Of a stretch of DNA of 64,000 nt, positions 11,943 through 22,672 are shown piece by piece. This stretch comes from Phragmites australis. Lineage: Eukaryota > Streptophyta > Magnoliopsida > Poales > Poaceae. The notes under the pieces were generated by a model. It was not told where the DNA came from. It did not search any database and saw only the letters and a program-made list of their open reading frames with translations. A program made the translations under genes and the position numbers. Each line of letters starts with the position of its first letter. Positions within the stretch are counted from its first letter, which is position 1. The stretch spans positions 9,341,501-9,405,500 of the forward strand of contig NC_084932.1 of the NCBI RefSeq assembly GCF_958298935.1, read 5' to 3'.

Positions 11943-13746
11943 TTGTGCTCCTGACGATTTCAGATGGAGGCGTTGTGCACTCTCTCTTGGCTCAGGTGGA
12001 TAAGAGTTAGGGCGGTTCCTTTTTTCGGATTGATCTTTTCGAGCCCTCTCTCTTCTCCTCCTGCCTACTCCTCTCCACCCTCCTCTCCGCGATCCCTTTC
12101 TCTTGTTCCGTGGCTGCACCTCGTCAGCTCCGGTAAGGGTACTCGCAACACGTTGGTGCACCTCCCCTGGTCGTGTGTGCCCCATCGTCTTGCACCAACT
12201 GGTCCTTGCGGGATTGGTTATGGTGCGGTGCGATGGAGCTTTGCCTCAAGTATGGGGGGTGCTTGTGCCTTGGCCGTGGTGGTGGTGACGCTGTTGTGGC
12301 AGAGATTTGTGTCGCATCTTGTACGCGTTTCTACAAGTGGTCTTGCCGAGCACATTCCGTGTGTGTGGTGGTTGAGCCATGTGTGTGGCTTTCTGGCGGA
12401 GCTTGCCTCGTGTGCCTGCTCTGCTGGTGGTGACCACGCTTTGGCGTTGGTTGTCTCGGGTTGGTGTTCGACAACAACCTCTCTGGCCAGGAGCTAGACC
12501 TCTCTCTGTTGTGGTGTTCCCTACTCCTCGGGTACTAGCTATAGTGTGCCTTGCAGCTGGTACAATAGCATTGTATCTCAAAGAACACACACTCTGTCGA
12601 CCTCAGCATAGAGGGGTGTCTCTGTTTTTTGGGACAACGCTGCTACTGCACACCTTGCCTTCAGCTCCTTGGTTGGATAGTAAGTCCGTTCCAACAGCTT
12701 CTTTTGTTTCCTGTCTAGCATGCTATCTCTTGATCTAGGTCAGTATTGATAAATTTACATCCTAGTTAAGTGGGAGTGATGCTCTATGACGACAATAGGC
12801 TCAGTATAATTCGTGTGTCAGTTTTGCACATTTCCTAGGCTATAGTCGCTAGTTCATGTTCGGTGTCTATCTTTGTGAGCCGTTGTTTCCATTTATCTCT
12901 CTGTTCAGTGGTTTTGCTCTGTCCTGGTGGATTCAGTGGTAAGGTACTTGCTAATAAACATCATAATATCTTGGTTAGCTCAGTCTATCATTTTGTGGTG
13001 AAAGTTGTCACATTAATTAGTAAAACTTAGTAAGCTTTGGATGGCTATTAGTAAAACTTAGTAAGCTTTGGATGGCTGTTAAGTCAGTAACCCACACTGA
13101 GAGCAATTCTATCTTTTTAACACATGCTGAGCTTATTTATATGTTAATTCACCTCTTTATGTCAATTGTCTTATATGATATATATCCTTGTGAACATGAG
13201 TAAAATATATTTTGTCATATTTACTGTTGAAATGCTCATGTAGTCCATGTGAGATTGATTTTTTTGCAATCATATTCTATTCATATGTTTAAATTCAAAA
13301 TCAATTTAATCGGAATGTTACTTAAATGTACTTTGAAACAACATGTTGTTGATCTGACGGTGTTTAATTAAGTTTGTAAACATGTACATGTGCCCATCTC
13401 CTCAATCCTATACATGTATATCATCTCAGGAAATGATATTTTTGAATAGCGAGATCAGAGCTGTAAGCTGCCATGTGACGCTGACGGCGAATTCGGTAGG
13501 CAAACTAGGGCCCTGGTGGCTTCGTTGTTGATTTTGATGATAATATAATCTCGTGCTCCCGGAGCTGAATGGTCGCCAGCTTGGCCAAGGCATCTCTCCC
13601 TACTCTTCCCCCTCGTGTTGCTCCTACAAAAATGCATCTGGGCGGCCTATTGTCTCCTCAGTCCTAGTCGTCTCCACGGCTCTCTCGCGCGGCTAATCGC
13701 CGTCAGCAAGAGTGGTGGCAGCTAGCTGACCGCTCGGAGATCCGCC

Positions 13747-14748
13747 ATGAGCGACGGTTAGTGCCTCTGTGTGTGTGTGTGTGTTGTGTGTGATAAGCTG
13801 GTCAACTCAGCTATGATCTATCCACCTCTGTCACAGGTGAATCGGCGCGCGGCTGTTAGTGCACGATTAATTGTTTTGTTCATGCATCTTTATGAGTTCT
13901 ATCTACCACCTTGCCATGATCTAGCTATTCCTGTGCTGAAAGCACATAAAATTTCGTTTCCTTCTCTGTCCGTACTAAAGCAGTCTACTTCGTTAGCCAC
14001 CCAACGAACTACACCGCGGCGGAACCGGCACCGGGAAAGAAAAAAGAACCACAGGCCACCGGTGTGCGGAACCCGGTGAGCACGCAAACTACTGGTACGT
14101 ACGTGCATGCTTTGCTTAATTAATTAATTCGTATGAGATGAGCTCATGAGCACAACTCTGTTAAGTGTTTTAGTGGCTTCCAACATTTGATTTTTTTTTA
14201 GCCTTCTGATTTGAGACGTGCAGCTCAGATTTAATCTAGCTTTGTCCTAAAAAAAATCTAGTGTTATTGGGGACTCCAACACCTAAATTTCTCAATTTAC
14301 ACCAACACAAAATTCAAGTGTTTCATGATCTTAAAACTTATGAATTTTTCTTACCTCATCTATCCATCATCATTGAGCACGAATATCTGGTGTTGAGGGG
14401 CTAAGAAACACTCCAGCGTTTTTTAGCTTTCCCGTAAACTAACCATCATTGTTGCCGGAACGCAAGATTACTTCGTCGGCCCTCCGGCGAACCTTGAGGA
14501 GAAGCAACAAGCACAACCGGGTACAGCAACAACATCGCCACCACCTCCTGCTGATGATAAGAACGGATCGAACTTCCTGGCCAAATGGTACTCCGATTAA
14601 TTGGCATCTGAGCAGCTTACCTAGCGAACTCGCATCGACTAATCTGTTCTTTGTTAAGTAATGAATTGATTAATAATTGAATCTCTTTCTTGTACGTTCC
14701 GGCTGCAGTTGCCGATGCCTCTTCTGTGGTGGAGCTTCCAACGGATAA
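13747..14748 (+). CDS. small YFVGRP-repeat, Cys-tail protein, tandem copy B (4 exons)
   Basis: Exons 13,747-13,756, 13,981-14,094, 14,467-14,587 and 14,709-14,748 join in phases 1, 1 and 2 to an open 94-codon frame ending in TAA. Exon 1 is only 10 nt (ATG AGC GAC G) because the donor GTTAGT lies earlier than in copies A and C. Reading past that donor would hit TAG at once, yet using it keeps the phase. Exon 2 starts AVYFVSHPTNYTAAEP and carries a Lys-rich insert (GKKKEP) missing from the other copies. Exon 3 starts DYFVGPPANLEEKQQ with a Pro run (SPPPPAD). Exon 4 gives CCRCLFCGGASNG. The 3' flank (TGATAATTGATAG, CAAATGCAGATTCAATGAA) matches that of copy C. Function unknown. Confidence 0.74.
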
Positions 14749-15410
14749 GATCGAGAGCTCTGTCACCGGTAGAGCGCAATCCATGGATGAAAAGATTCAA
14801 GTAAATTGGACGGAGGAGATTATATCTGTGTCTGAATTGCAGGTTTTGTCCCATGGAGGAAGCTACTCTTCAATTTTTCTTCTACATTTGATAATTGATA
14901 GTCATTTATATGGCTCGTACCAACAAATGCAGATTCAATGAAACTACCAATTCCAATACGTCACTGTCCTGTATTTTAAAATAATATCTTAGTCCGTTGC
15001 TATCAAGTATAAAAATCAGTCGATTTGTTTGGTGCTTTGAGTGTGGATTTTCCTTCATCTTCTGTGCTTTACAAGCACGAAAATATGCAGGGTGACATGG
15101 ATTGCTGTGGTGGTAAAACCAGGTAACTTGGCTGGCCTCGTGGGCAGAGTGATCCAATAATGGTCACGTGAGCTCTGTGACGAAAAATTGGTTGAGTGAT
15201 GAAATTGATAAAATAAAATATTTTAGTATAATGACATTAGGTTGATGCTCATATAATACTATGATGTTGCTTAATATGCTCATGGTAGTATAGTTTATAC
15301 ACTTTTGGTAGTGTAATTGTTGGATGCAATATACTCCTTTGAGTAGTTTTGCGGATTTATCTTAAATGAAGTTAGAAAGAACTTGTGCTTGTATGTATTT
15401 TCGTGTTTGT
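14749..15410. other. 3' flank of gene copy B
   Basis: The first 220 bp parallel the downstream region of copy C and probably include the 3' UTR. The rest is AT-rich with no recognisable feature. Confidence 0.45.
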
Positions 15411-16689
15411 TCATGTGTAGGTGTTGCTTGGGAGCGAACGTGATCAATAACACGATTAGAATTAGGTTCTAGAAGAATTGAAATTTAAAACTATGTTCAA
15501 AGAGAAACCGAGGTTCTAATGATCAAGGATGCCATGTGGGACCTTAGGGGTACACAACAATGCATATGGAGGCGCCACACATGGTGACCGTAGATGTTGG
15601 TCTGACTGTGGGAAGTGGTCGTCTGACCGTCATGAGGTCAATTGGACCGTAGGAGGTGGTCCAATAGAAAGTCTCTATTGATACTGGTGGTGTGACAGTC
15701 AGGGTAATGGTCTGGCTGCTAGAGAAGGTTTCGGGAGAAAACCTTCTATTTGCTTGGGCGGTCTGACCGCTAGAGGGCTAGTCTAGTCACGGGTTGCATA
15801 TTGATTGCAAATATTTCTGTTTGATGTTAGCGGTTTGACCACCAAGTAGCGCGGTCTGACTGTACAGGACATTTGGCTAGAATGTTATAGTTCGTAGCAA
15901 GAGGTTTGACCGTTGGGTGGTGTTGTTTGATTGTTGCACAATGTCCGAGTTGGGATTTACTCAAGACTCTTGTTTCCATACCAAGAAAGAAGGGATCATT
16001 GCTAGGGAGGCAACCAAGACCCAGAAGAGAGTCTAAGTTTTAGATTTTTGATAGAGAAATACATTTTGATGCCGATTTTGATCTAGATTGATTTAGCTGA
16101 TAAGATTTTAACTAAAGTGAGAGAGAAAAGAAAGAAAGCTGGTTAAGTTTTGGGATTTCGCGGTGAATCCTTGTAAGGGCGATGCGATGATGCTCTTGTG
16201 AATTCATTAATGTAATAAAGACAAGTTTAGTAACTTCATGAGTTAGTGATTTGGTTCTTTTCTCCTCATTCATAGTTCTTTCCCTCCAAAATCATCCTAG
16301 GACATCTAGGTAAGGTTCTAAAAATTATAATTGATTGAATTTTCATAATTCTTTTTTAATCACAAAATTAGGGTTTAACCAAATTCTTGATCACCATATG
16401 TTACAGTCTACTTTCAAGGGTCATAATTCTTGATCTATAGATTTGATTGACTTGATTCTTATTGGGTTAGTTCCATAACATTGTCTAGTTTTTTCATTTA
16501 CAATTTGAGGTCAATCATACCTACAGATATTTCTATATATTATTTTTAGTAACGTGACAACAGTCTATCTAGAAGTGGAATACAAGATTAGTTTGGATTT
16601 TTTTTAATAGGGTGAAGTAAAATTTGAAATGGACCCAGCAATCATTCATACCTTCAATTGTCATATTATAGAGTAATTGATTTTACAAT

Positions 16690-16700
16690 TGGTATCAGAG
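16690..16700 (+). other. primer-binding site, tRNA-Met type
   Basis: TGGTATCAGAG two bases after the LTR end, the usual copia arrangement. Confidence 0.75.
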
Positions 16701-16739
16701 GCTAAACTTTCTAATCGATCTTAATCGGTAATTAGAAAA

Positions 16740-17014
16740 ATGACGTCGGATAGGTATTCCATAAAACTTGTGTTTTTAATGGTGTTAATTTTCAGTTCTG
16801 GAAGATAAAGATAGATGCTTACATTTAAGCTCAGGGCTTTGAAATTTGGGAGAATGTCTTAAACCCATATGAGGTTTCTGATAACAATGAAGTGATAACA
16901 TAGAATATAGCCGCCATCGAGGTCAATCGCAACACAAGAAACTGGATTATCCAAGGCATGTGGAGAAGTGATTTCGATTGGGTTGTACATCTTAAGTCGA
17001 AGTACAAGGTATGA
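16740..17014 (+). pseudogene. copia gag N terminus, broken
   Basis: Starts ATG ACG TCG GAT, then shifts frame near 16,780 into a copia gag opening (FNGVNFQFWKIKIDAYI, AQGFEIWENVLNPYE, NWIIQG, HLKSKYKV). In-frame stops follow IDAYI and EVIT, and another ends the match at 17,012. This corresponds to the N-terminal gag segment before UBN2. Confidence 0.6.
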
Positions 17015-17450
17015 AAAACACTTTATGATTACAATAAAAGTTCATCTAACATAAAATAGGTACGTAAGGATTTGTATAAGAAAGAATATATATAAGATTT
17101 GAGATGAAGCCTTATGATTTCTTGATTATTTTTTTCTTGCTTTAATAAGATTCTTATCAATTTACATGTTGTTAATGTTTCATATGCGGATGTTAAAATG
17201 CACATCAACTAATATGAGCTTTAAATATGTTGGTATGTGAGATGAAAATAACATCTATTAGAGAGTCTATTGTCATGAGCTTACTTACATTAATTGTTCT
17301 TTATTTAAAATTGAAAACTCATGAATTATAATTTAGTAAATTCAAACTTCTCTAACTTTAGCATAGAAGTTATAGCCACGTTTGCCACCAATCAATCTCT
17401 GGCAGGGTTAACTGTATGGGTTGCAGCCGCTGGATGGTAGGGCCGGTTAT

Positions 17451-17640
17451 TTTTTTTTAGAACACATCTGAGCGTGTATTTCATTAAGAGAAAAAGAAGT
17501 AACACGATCAGAGAGTTTTATCCGAGCCCAGCACCCGCCAGAAATTGTGGCGCGTCCGACAACCCGGGAAGCAGCAAAAAGGAAGGGAGATTACATTGGA
17601 AAAAAGTACAAGGATGACCAACATCGCTAGCTAAGAGGCT
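17451..17640 (-). mobile_element. LINE 3' tail remnant
   Basis: On the minus strand the sequence ends AATGAAATACACGCTCAGAT, GTGTTCT, then an A run, the usual 3' end of grass L1-type LINEs. No coding part remains. Segment 17,015-17,450 before it holds nothing I recognise. Confidence 0.5.
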
Positions 17641-18276
17641 AAACTCGGAGGAGCTCCAGTAACCGATGATTGGAAATATGTGGCCAGTAAATTTGAATTT
17701 TGGGCAAAATTAGACTCTAGAAAAAAAATCAAACTGATCAATATTGTTCAAACTTTATTCGTTATACTGGTACGATTGATTTATCGACGTTTGCCGGCCG
17801 ATAACCTTCGATATATCGCCGACATAATTAATACTGATCTCTTGTTATATGTAGCCCGTTTGCTTGCAACTGCTGCTAGGATTTCAGTCATCACGGACGA
17901 CGAGCTGAGTCGGTCCAAGTATCTGCTGTCGCCACCGCTGTGCCATTTCACATCTGCAGGAGCAGAGCTGGCAGCTGCCATGTGATGGGTGCTGGCGAAT
18001 TCGGTAGGCTGACTAGGGCCACTGGGTCGTTGTTTGGATAATTATTTTTTGAACCAAGGTTGTTTCGGGTAATTGTATCGGGATGTCGGAGTTGAATCAT
18101 TGCCAGCCTGGCCAAAGCATCTCTCTCTACTCTTCCTCTCGTGTTCCTCCTACAATAAGTCGTCGGGGGCCGTCTCCTCCTTGGTCGTCGCGTCGACCTC
18201 GGCTCGTCTTGTTATAGCCGGGAGAGGCTAAGGGGAAGAGGTGGCAGTTAGCTGACCGGCCGGCGGTAGATCAGCC
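17641..18276 (+). promoter_or_regulatory. upstream region of gene copy C
   Basis: From about 17,960 it aligns with the region upstream of copy B (GGCGAATTCGGTAGGCTGA, GCCTGGCCAAAGCATCTCTC, CTCGTGTTCCTCCTACAA). It is therefore a duplicated promoter and 5' leader. No convincing TATA box could be fixed. Confidence 0.45.
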
Positions 18277-18326
18277 ATGAGCGACGGTCATGGAGATGTT
18301 CCTGGTACTCTCTCTCTATCTATCTA

Positions 18327-18366
<40 letters not shown>

Positions 18367-19035
18367 AAACTGGTCAACTCATCTATGATCTATTGCGAGC
18401 GATGAATTGGTGCTAGTTAGTGAAAGATTGTTCTTTTGTGGTGCATCTTCATCGGTTCTTTCCTGACTTCAAATCTTGTGGTGAAACTTTGGAATTTCTT
18501 TCCTTACCCTGGCTTGAATTCCTGCGGTGAAGATATAGAACTTTCTTTCCCTAATTTTCTGTCGGTACAGGAGGCTACTTCGTTGGCCGTCCAACCAACC
18601 ACGCGGCAGTGCCGGAATCACAGGCCGCCGGTGAGCAGAAGCCGGCGACCACGCAAACTCCTAACGGTACGTCCTTCATTCTCTGCCTGCTCAATTCATC
18701 CAGGGACACGACGTTGTTGAGTATGCTCGATTTTCTAGCTTCTTGTTAAATTAAACTAGGATTTTTTTTCTCTCCCCGGATGTAAGGTTACTTCGTCGGC
18801 CGTCCGGAGAGCCATCACGAGCAGCAACAAGTACCGCAGCAAACCACTAATCCGAGCAGATCAAGCTTCTTGGCCAAATGGTACTCCAAATCTCCGATTA
18901 GTATATATACACAAGAAACTTATTTAGGGACCATCCGAGTTCACATCGACGTTCTTACTAATTAGCAACTGATTCTAATCTGTTTCTTCTGTCTGCAGCT
19001 GTCCATGCCTCGCCGGCGGTGGAGCTGCGGATTAG
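18277..19035 (+). CDS. small YFVGRP-repeat, Cys-tail protein, tandem copy C (4 exons)
   Basis: The clearest member of the array. Exons 18,277-18,304, 18,571-18,666, 18,787-18,880 and 18,999-19,035 join in phases 1, 1 and 2 to an 84-codon frame ending TAG. Exon 1: MSDGHGDVP. Exon 2: GGYFVGRPTNHAAVPE with a polar Gln/Glu/Lys/Thr tail. Exon 3: GYFVGRPESHHEQQQ ending SFLAK. Exon 4: CCPCLAGGGAAD, three closely spaced cysteines and a small-residue tail. Exons 2 and 3 repeat the motif (I)YFVGRP at their 5' ends. There is no signal peptide or transmembrane segment; the protein is probably cytosolic or membrane-associated through lipidated Cys (inference). I do not recognise a named family. Intron 1 contains a (CT)n/(GT)n microsatellite (about 18,306-18,366). 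Confidence 0.82.
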
Positions 19036-20278
19036 ATGGACGACTCCCGGAGCACACCCGAGGAACTTATGAACGGCAACATTCCAGTAAATTTGCGCGG
19101 AGGCGGCTCTATGCCTCTATCTCTATATGAATTGCAACTTTCGTCCTTTGGAAGCTGCCCCTATTTCTTATTTTTATTGTTCCACATTTGACAATTGATA
19201 CGTCCTTGTGCATCCGTACCGCTACCAGGAAATGCAAATTTCATCAAAAGTTGTCCATTCCATCCAGTCGCTGCCTTTTCCTTTTTCCCAAAGGATACTT
19301 GTTTTGTCTAAAACAATGTCAATTATGTATTGTTTATTTTGCTTGCTGAGGTTGTAAACATTTATTAATTGTGAGTTGTCTTTCCATGTACAAATATGTC
19401 AATCCAACCTTTTGAAGTTCTTCCTGGTAACTCGACATATTTTGTATTGGAAATTTTGAGTTTCATTCACATTTCAAGCAGTTTATTCAGAGCTTAAAAT
19501 TATTGAGGAAAGAATAAGATTCTGAGAGAAGTTGATCAAATTAGATACTTTTTCGCTCATTCTCAAGCCAATGTCGCAGAGTAGAATGGTGCAGAGTTGT
19601 CTTCTGTCAAAATTGCTTGGCAAGAATATAAACGCAGGACCTTTGACTATAATACTATACTACATTGAGTTTCATTAAGTAATCACATAACCAAGAAACA
19701 TATATTTTGTTGAGGAGAAATGGAAAATAATACAATTTCTTAATCACTTATTATTACTTCCTTATAATAATTGTGAGCCTGAAAAACACGTATTCCTGTG
19801 CTCTGCTCAAAATATGTTCCTGGTCTAAAAACAATATGCAGGAACACATTAAAATTAATTTAATTACTCTGAGAAATATGTTTACATAGTGAACCTAGTT
19901 TTCACAAAATAACATATTACATGTTTCTTAGTCAAAATTGTTTAGACATCTGCATATTTTCTAATACATAAATTTGACTATTACTCTTTTGTTTTGTTTT
20001 TATATTAGCAAACTTATTTGGCAAGGATGTTCATTAATATGTTGAAAACATTAGTTTGCAGATACTATCGTCTTGTGGCAAACATAATAACTTATGTATA
20101 TTAGTTCCTAATTTTTGTGAGTTCAATATACATTGTAAAGACAACATCGGTTTGCAAAGGAAGAGAATAATAGTTTAATTTTATATGCTATTAGACCTAT
20201 TAAAATAAATGAAAATGGTAGACAAATACAACTAAGACAATTAAAGAGTGCTATTGTACATCTAGGGTGTAGAATAGT
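19036..20278. other. 3' flank of gene copy C and AT-rich intergenic DNA
   Basis: To about 19,440 the sequence parallels the 3' flanks of copies A and B (GACAATTGATA, GCAAATTTCATCAAAAG, CCAATCCAACC). Beyond that it is strongly AT-rich with no gene, RNA or repeat recognised. Confidence 0.45.
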
Positions 20279-21085
20279 TAGGAAATAAAAATGGACGGAA
20301 ACAGTAGGAAAAATCCTTAACTATTTTTATTTTCACATTTTCTTTCGAAAACGGAATAGAAAACGGGTACAACCTCGAGAATGTTGGGATATAAAAAAGA
20401 ACTAATCCGAACAAAAACACGGCGGTATTGGGAACCGATAATTTAAACCGGAAATACCAACTCATAGGATTTGTAACTGTAGAACTGCCGCAAACAAGAT
20501 TAGATGTGCTGGATCTACAAGTAGTCATAAAAGGTCCTGACATAATGACATTGTTTCAGCAACAGCAGGACTCGTGCAAAAATGCTCTGAATTATGACTT
20601 GCAGCAGATATGTTCTGAGCACTGGTTGTAATTAAAGGTCCTACAGAATCGCCTAATCCAGACCGTGAAAGACAATCACGAGCAGTGCCTCCCCCTTCTT
20701 CAGTTAGCATATACATATACGTACAAAAACTCACCTAATCAGTACCAACAAGATATGCTCAGTATGACAGTATCTCAAAAGAATGTGGATCCGAGTACAA
20801 GACAGTTGTCCAAAAAAAAGTCAAGACACAAGACAGACTTTGAAGACACAAGACAGATTGTGCTTCAGGACTGTGTCAATCTCGGCGCTCCTCCGGTCCT
20901 CCTAGTCTCGCAAGTCAGGAACTCTAATGTTCATCGCACCACGTAACAATGAAGAAGCGGCAACAAACATAGCACTGGATAATTTCTAAAGCCAACACAG
21001 TTTCGTCACACTACCAGATGCATGTTTGCTATGAAAAAGTCACTATTTTGCAGGATACTCATTCGACTGATGCGCCTGTTCTCAC

Positions 21086-21550
21086 CTCGTGCTTCTTCCG
21101 TAACTCTGTTCTTCAGATAGTAACAGGATTCTTCATACTGACCCAATGTTCCTGCTCTGAAAACGTAAAGATGCAATCAGACAATCGAAAGGAAAAATAT
21201 AAGTTTGGGAATGTGGATACGAACTAGCAAGCAGAGTGACTAAGAGTGAACAAAATCGAAAGCCACGATAGCAGCACGAGGAACCTCCTGATGGCCTCCC
21301 GCACGGCCAGGTCGCCGTCCAAGACCAGCGGCGCGAGCCCGTCGGCGTGGCACCGCATCGCGTACCCTCCGCCCGCGGCGAAAAGCGCGTCGAGCGCCGC
21401 ATGCACTGCCTCAGTGTCCCCACTGCCAGCATGGAGGAGGCCTGTGCAGCACTCGGCGAGCGTGGCCGCGACGGCGGCAGAGAGCTCCGCCCTGGGTGCC
21501 AGCGCCAGCGCCAGCTCCCGCAGCCGTACCACCGCGGCGGGCGACGCCAT
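21086..21550 (-). pseudogene. 5' end of an unrecognised host gene (fragment)
   Basis: Minus strand. ATG at 21,550 opens a GC-rich exon (21,550-21,285) coding for MASPAAVVRLRELALALAPR and about 70 further Ala/Leu-rich, probably helical residues (AAVAATLAECCTGLL, LDALFAAGGGYAMRCHADGL, VREAIRR). It ends at donor AG|GTTCCT. A candidate second exon 21,156-21,086 (acceptor TTTTCAG, donor GAG|GTGAGA) keeps the frame open (AGTLGQYEESCYYLKNRVTE). No convincing later exon was found before the hAT-like end at 20,279, so the gene appears 3'-truncated. The composition suggests a HEAT/ARM-like helical protein, which is a guess. A LINE begins within about 60 bp upstream of the ATG, so the promoter is displaced. 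Confidence 0.5.
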
Positions 21551-21604
21551 CTAGCCTCACCGGCGGGAGGGTTTGTGTTGGTGCGTATAGCCAGCTAGCC
21601 ATGG

Positions 21605-22661
21605 ATTCGAATCGGAGAGCAGGATGAGCTGGAGCTGGACTTCGGAGAGGATGGTGATGATGGAGATGGGAAGAAGGAGGAGGAGATTGATGCGGATAGA
21701 GATGCTAAAAGAGCTAGGCCGGCAAATGCTTTGGAGGAGGATTATGGTGATGAGGGATAGGACTGCCGATGGCCCTACTTTGGAAAATAAACTCAATTCT
21801 ATGACCCAAAATATTATTGATACGGCGGTGGACAGGGTCCTGCTTGAGTGTGCAGACAAAGTGCTTGCTGAAAATGATTTGCAGCTTGATGGTCAGGTGG
21901 CAGAGGTTTTTTCAGCAAATGATGACGTGCATAGTTCAGAGAGCCCTCCTACAGATTTTCTTGGAGTCGGTACAGGTGGTGCTGATTTTGATCGTGGCTC
22001 TAGTGGTTGCGGTTATGGTGGTCTAGTTACTCACGCTGAAGCCACTCTTGCCAAGGCTGCTTGTGTCAGGGCTGCGAGCACAGCAGTTCGTGGTGCTGCA
22101 GGAGTGGGTACCCCTGCGGCTGTGCTTGCTGCTGCAGCTGTGGAGGAGGTGTGCAACACACCAAAGCGTTCAAATCCTCGGTTGGCTAAGCATAATGACG
22201 ACGACTCTATTCAGAAGGCAAAGAAGAGGGCGGCATGGAAGAATTTGGACTTCAGTGGAGGTAACACCACGGACCTTTCTTTCATTCCTTTCTCGGTTAA
22301 TGAAATTTCTTCACATGTTTCTGCTCTTGGAGTTAGTCTGGGTAACAATCCTAATCTAGTTGTTGACTCGGTTAATTTATTAAAAGATATTGAATTGTCA
22401 AGGTTGAGAGCCGAGCCGTCTAATACGGACGTCGTTTCTATAAATAATCTTTTAAGTGATGAAGAAGATAATGAGCTAGATAATATTACTCTTGGCAACT
22501 TGTGTGGTGATTTGATGGATGAGGTTATGGAGGATGACAGTGAGCACCTAAGTTGTGATTTTAGAACTGTCTTCAAGAAAAATAAGGCTCTCTCTTTGAC
22601 TAGATCCAAGAGAAAGCCAAAAGTACGGGTGATTAAAAATCATAAAAAAGTTTCACAATGA
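21605..22661 (+). pseudogene. LINE ORF1 (gag-like), partial
   Basis: The N-terminal RNA-binding half is missing. The retained part begins in one frame with an acidic run (IGEQDELELDFGEDGDDGDG) up to a TAG at 21,758. It then continues in another frame from about 21,780 (NKLNSMTQNIIDTAVDRVL onward) to 22,661, so there is a frameshift near 21,740-21,780. The ATG at 21,624 is out of frame with the authentic acidic segment and is not the true start. Late Asp/Glu-rich and Lys-rich C-terminal tracts fit plant LINE ORF1 tails. Confidence 0.6.
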
Positions 22662-22672
22662 AAGGAACCTTC

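Larger units (their letters stand above)
11070..13746. other. intergenic, unassigned, ending in the promoter region of gene copy B
   Basis: At 11,940-12,740 there is a moderately GC-rich block with an open frame (11,964-12,497, 177 codons) of low-complexity Ser/Pro/Val composition and no recognisable motif; opposing frames are equally long, so I do not call it a gene. A 31-bp unit (starting near 13,017) is tandemly duplicated. From about 13,440 the sequence matches the region upstream of copy C (GGCGAATTCGGTAGGC and others), so the promoter was duplicated together with the gene. Confidence 0.45.
15415..17014 (+). mobile_element. 5' part of a Ty1/copia element (LTR, PBS, gag start)
   Basis: The LTR runs from about 15,415 (left limit uncertain) to about 16,687, where it ends TTTTACA. 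A primer-binding site TGGTATCAGAG (16,690-16,700), complementary to initiator tRNA-Met, and then a degenerate gag follow. The LTR interior has repeated GGTCTGACCG-like words. Nothing of protease, integrase or RT follows, so the element is truncated on its 3' side. Confidence 0.7.

Noticed and set aside
11964..12497. 177-codon open frame on the plus strand
   Set aside because: No motif, Ser/Pro/Val biased, and other frames on both strands are also open. Composition explains it.
21624..21760. ATG at 21,624 as the LINE ORF1 start
   Set aside because: It is out of frame with the acidic IGEQDELELDFGEDGDDGDG segment that fits ORF1. The Arg/Met-rich text it gives is a shifted reading.
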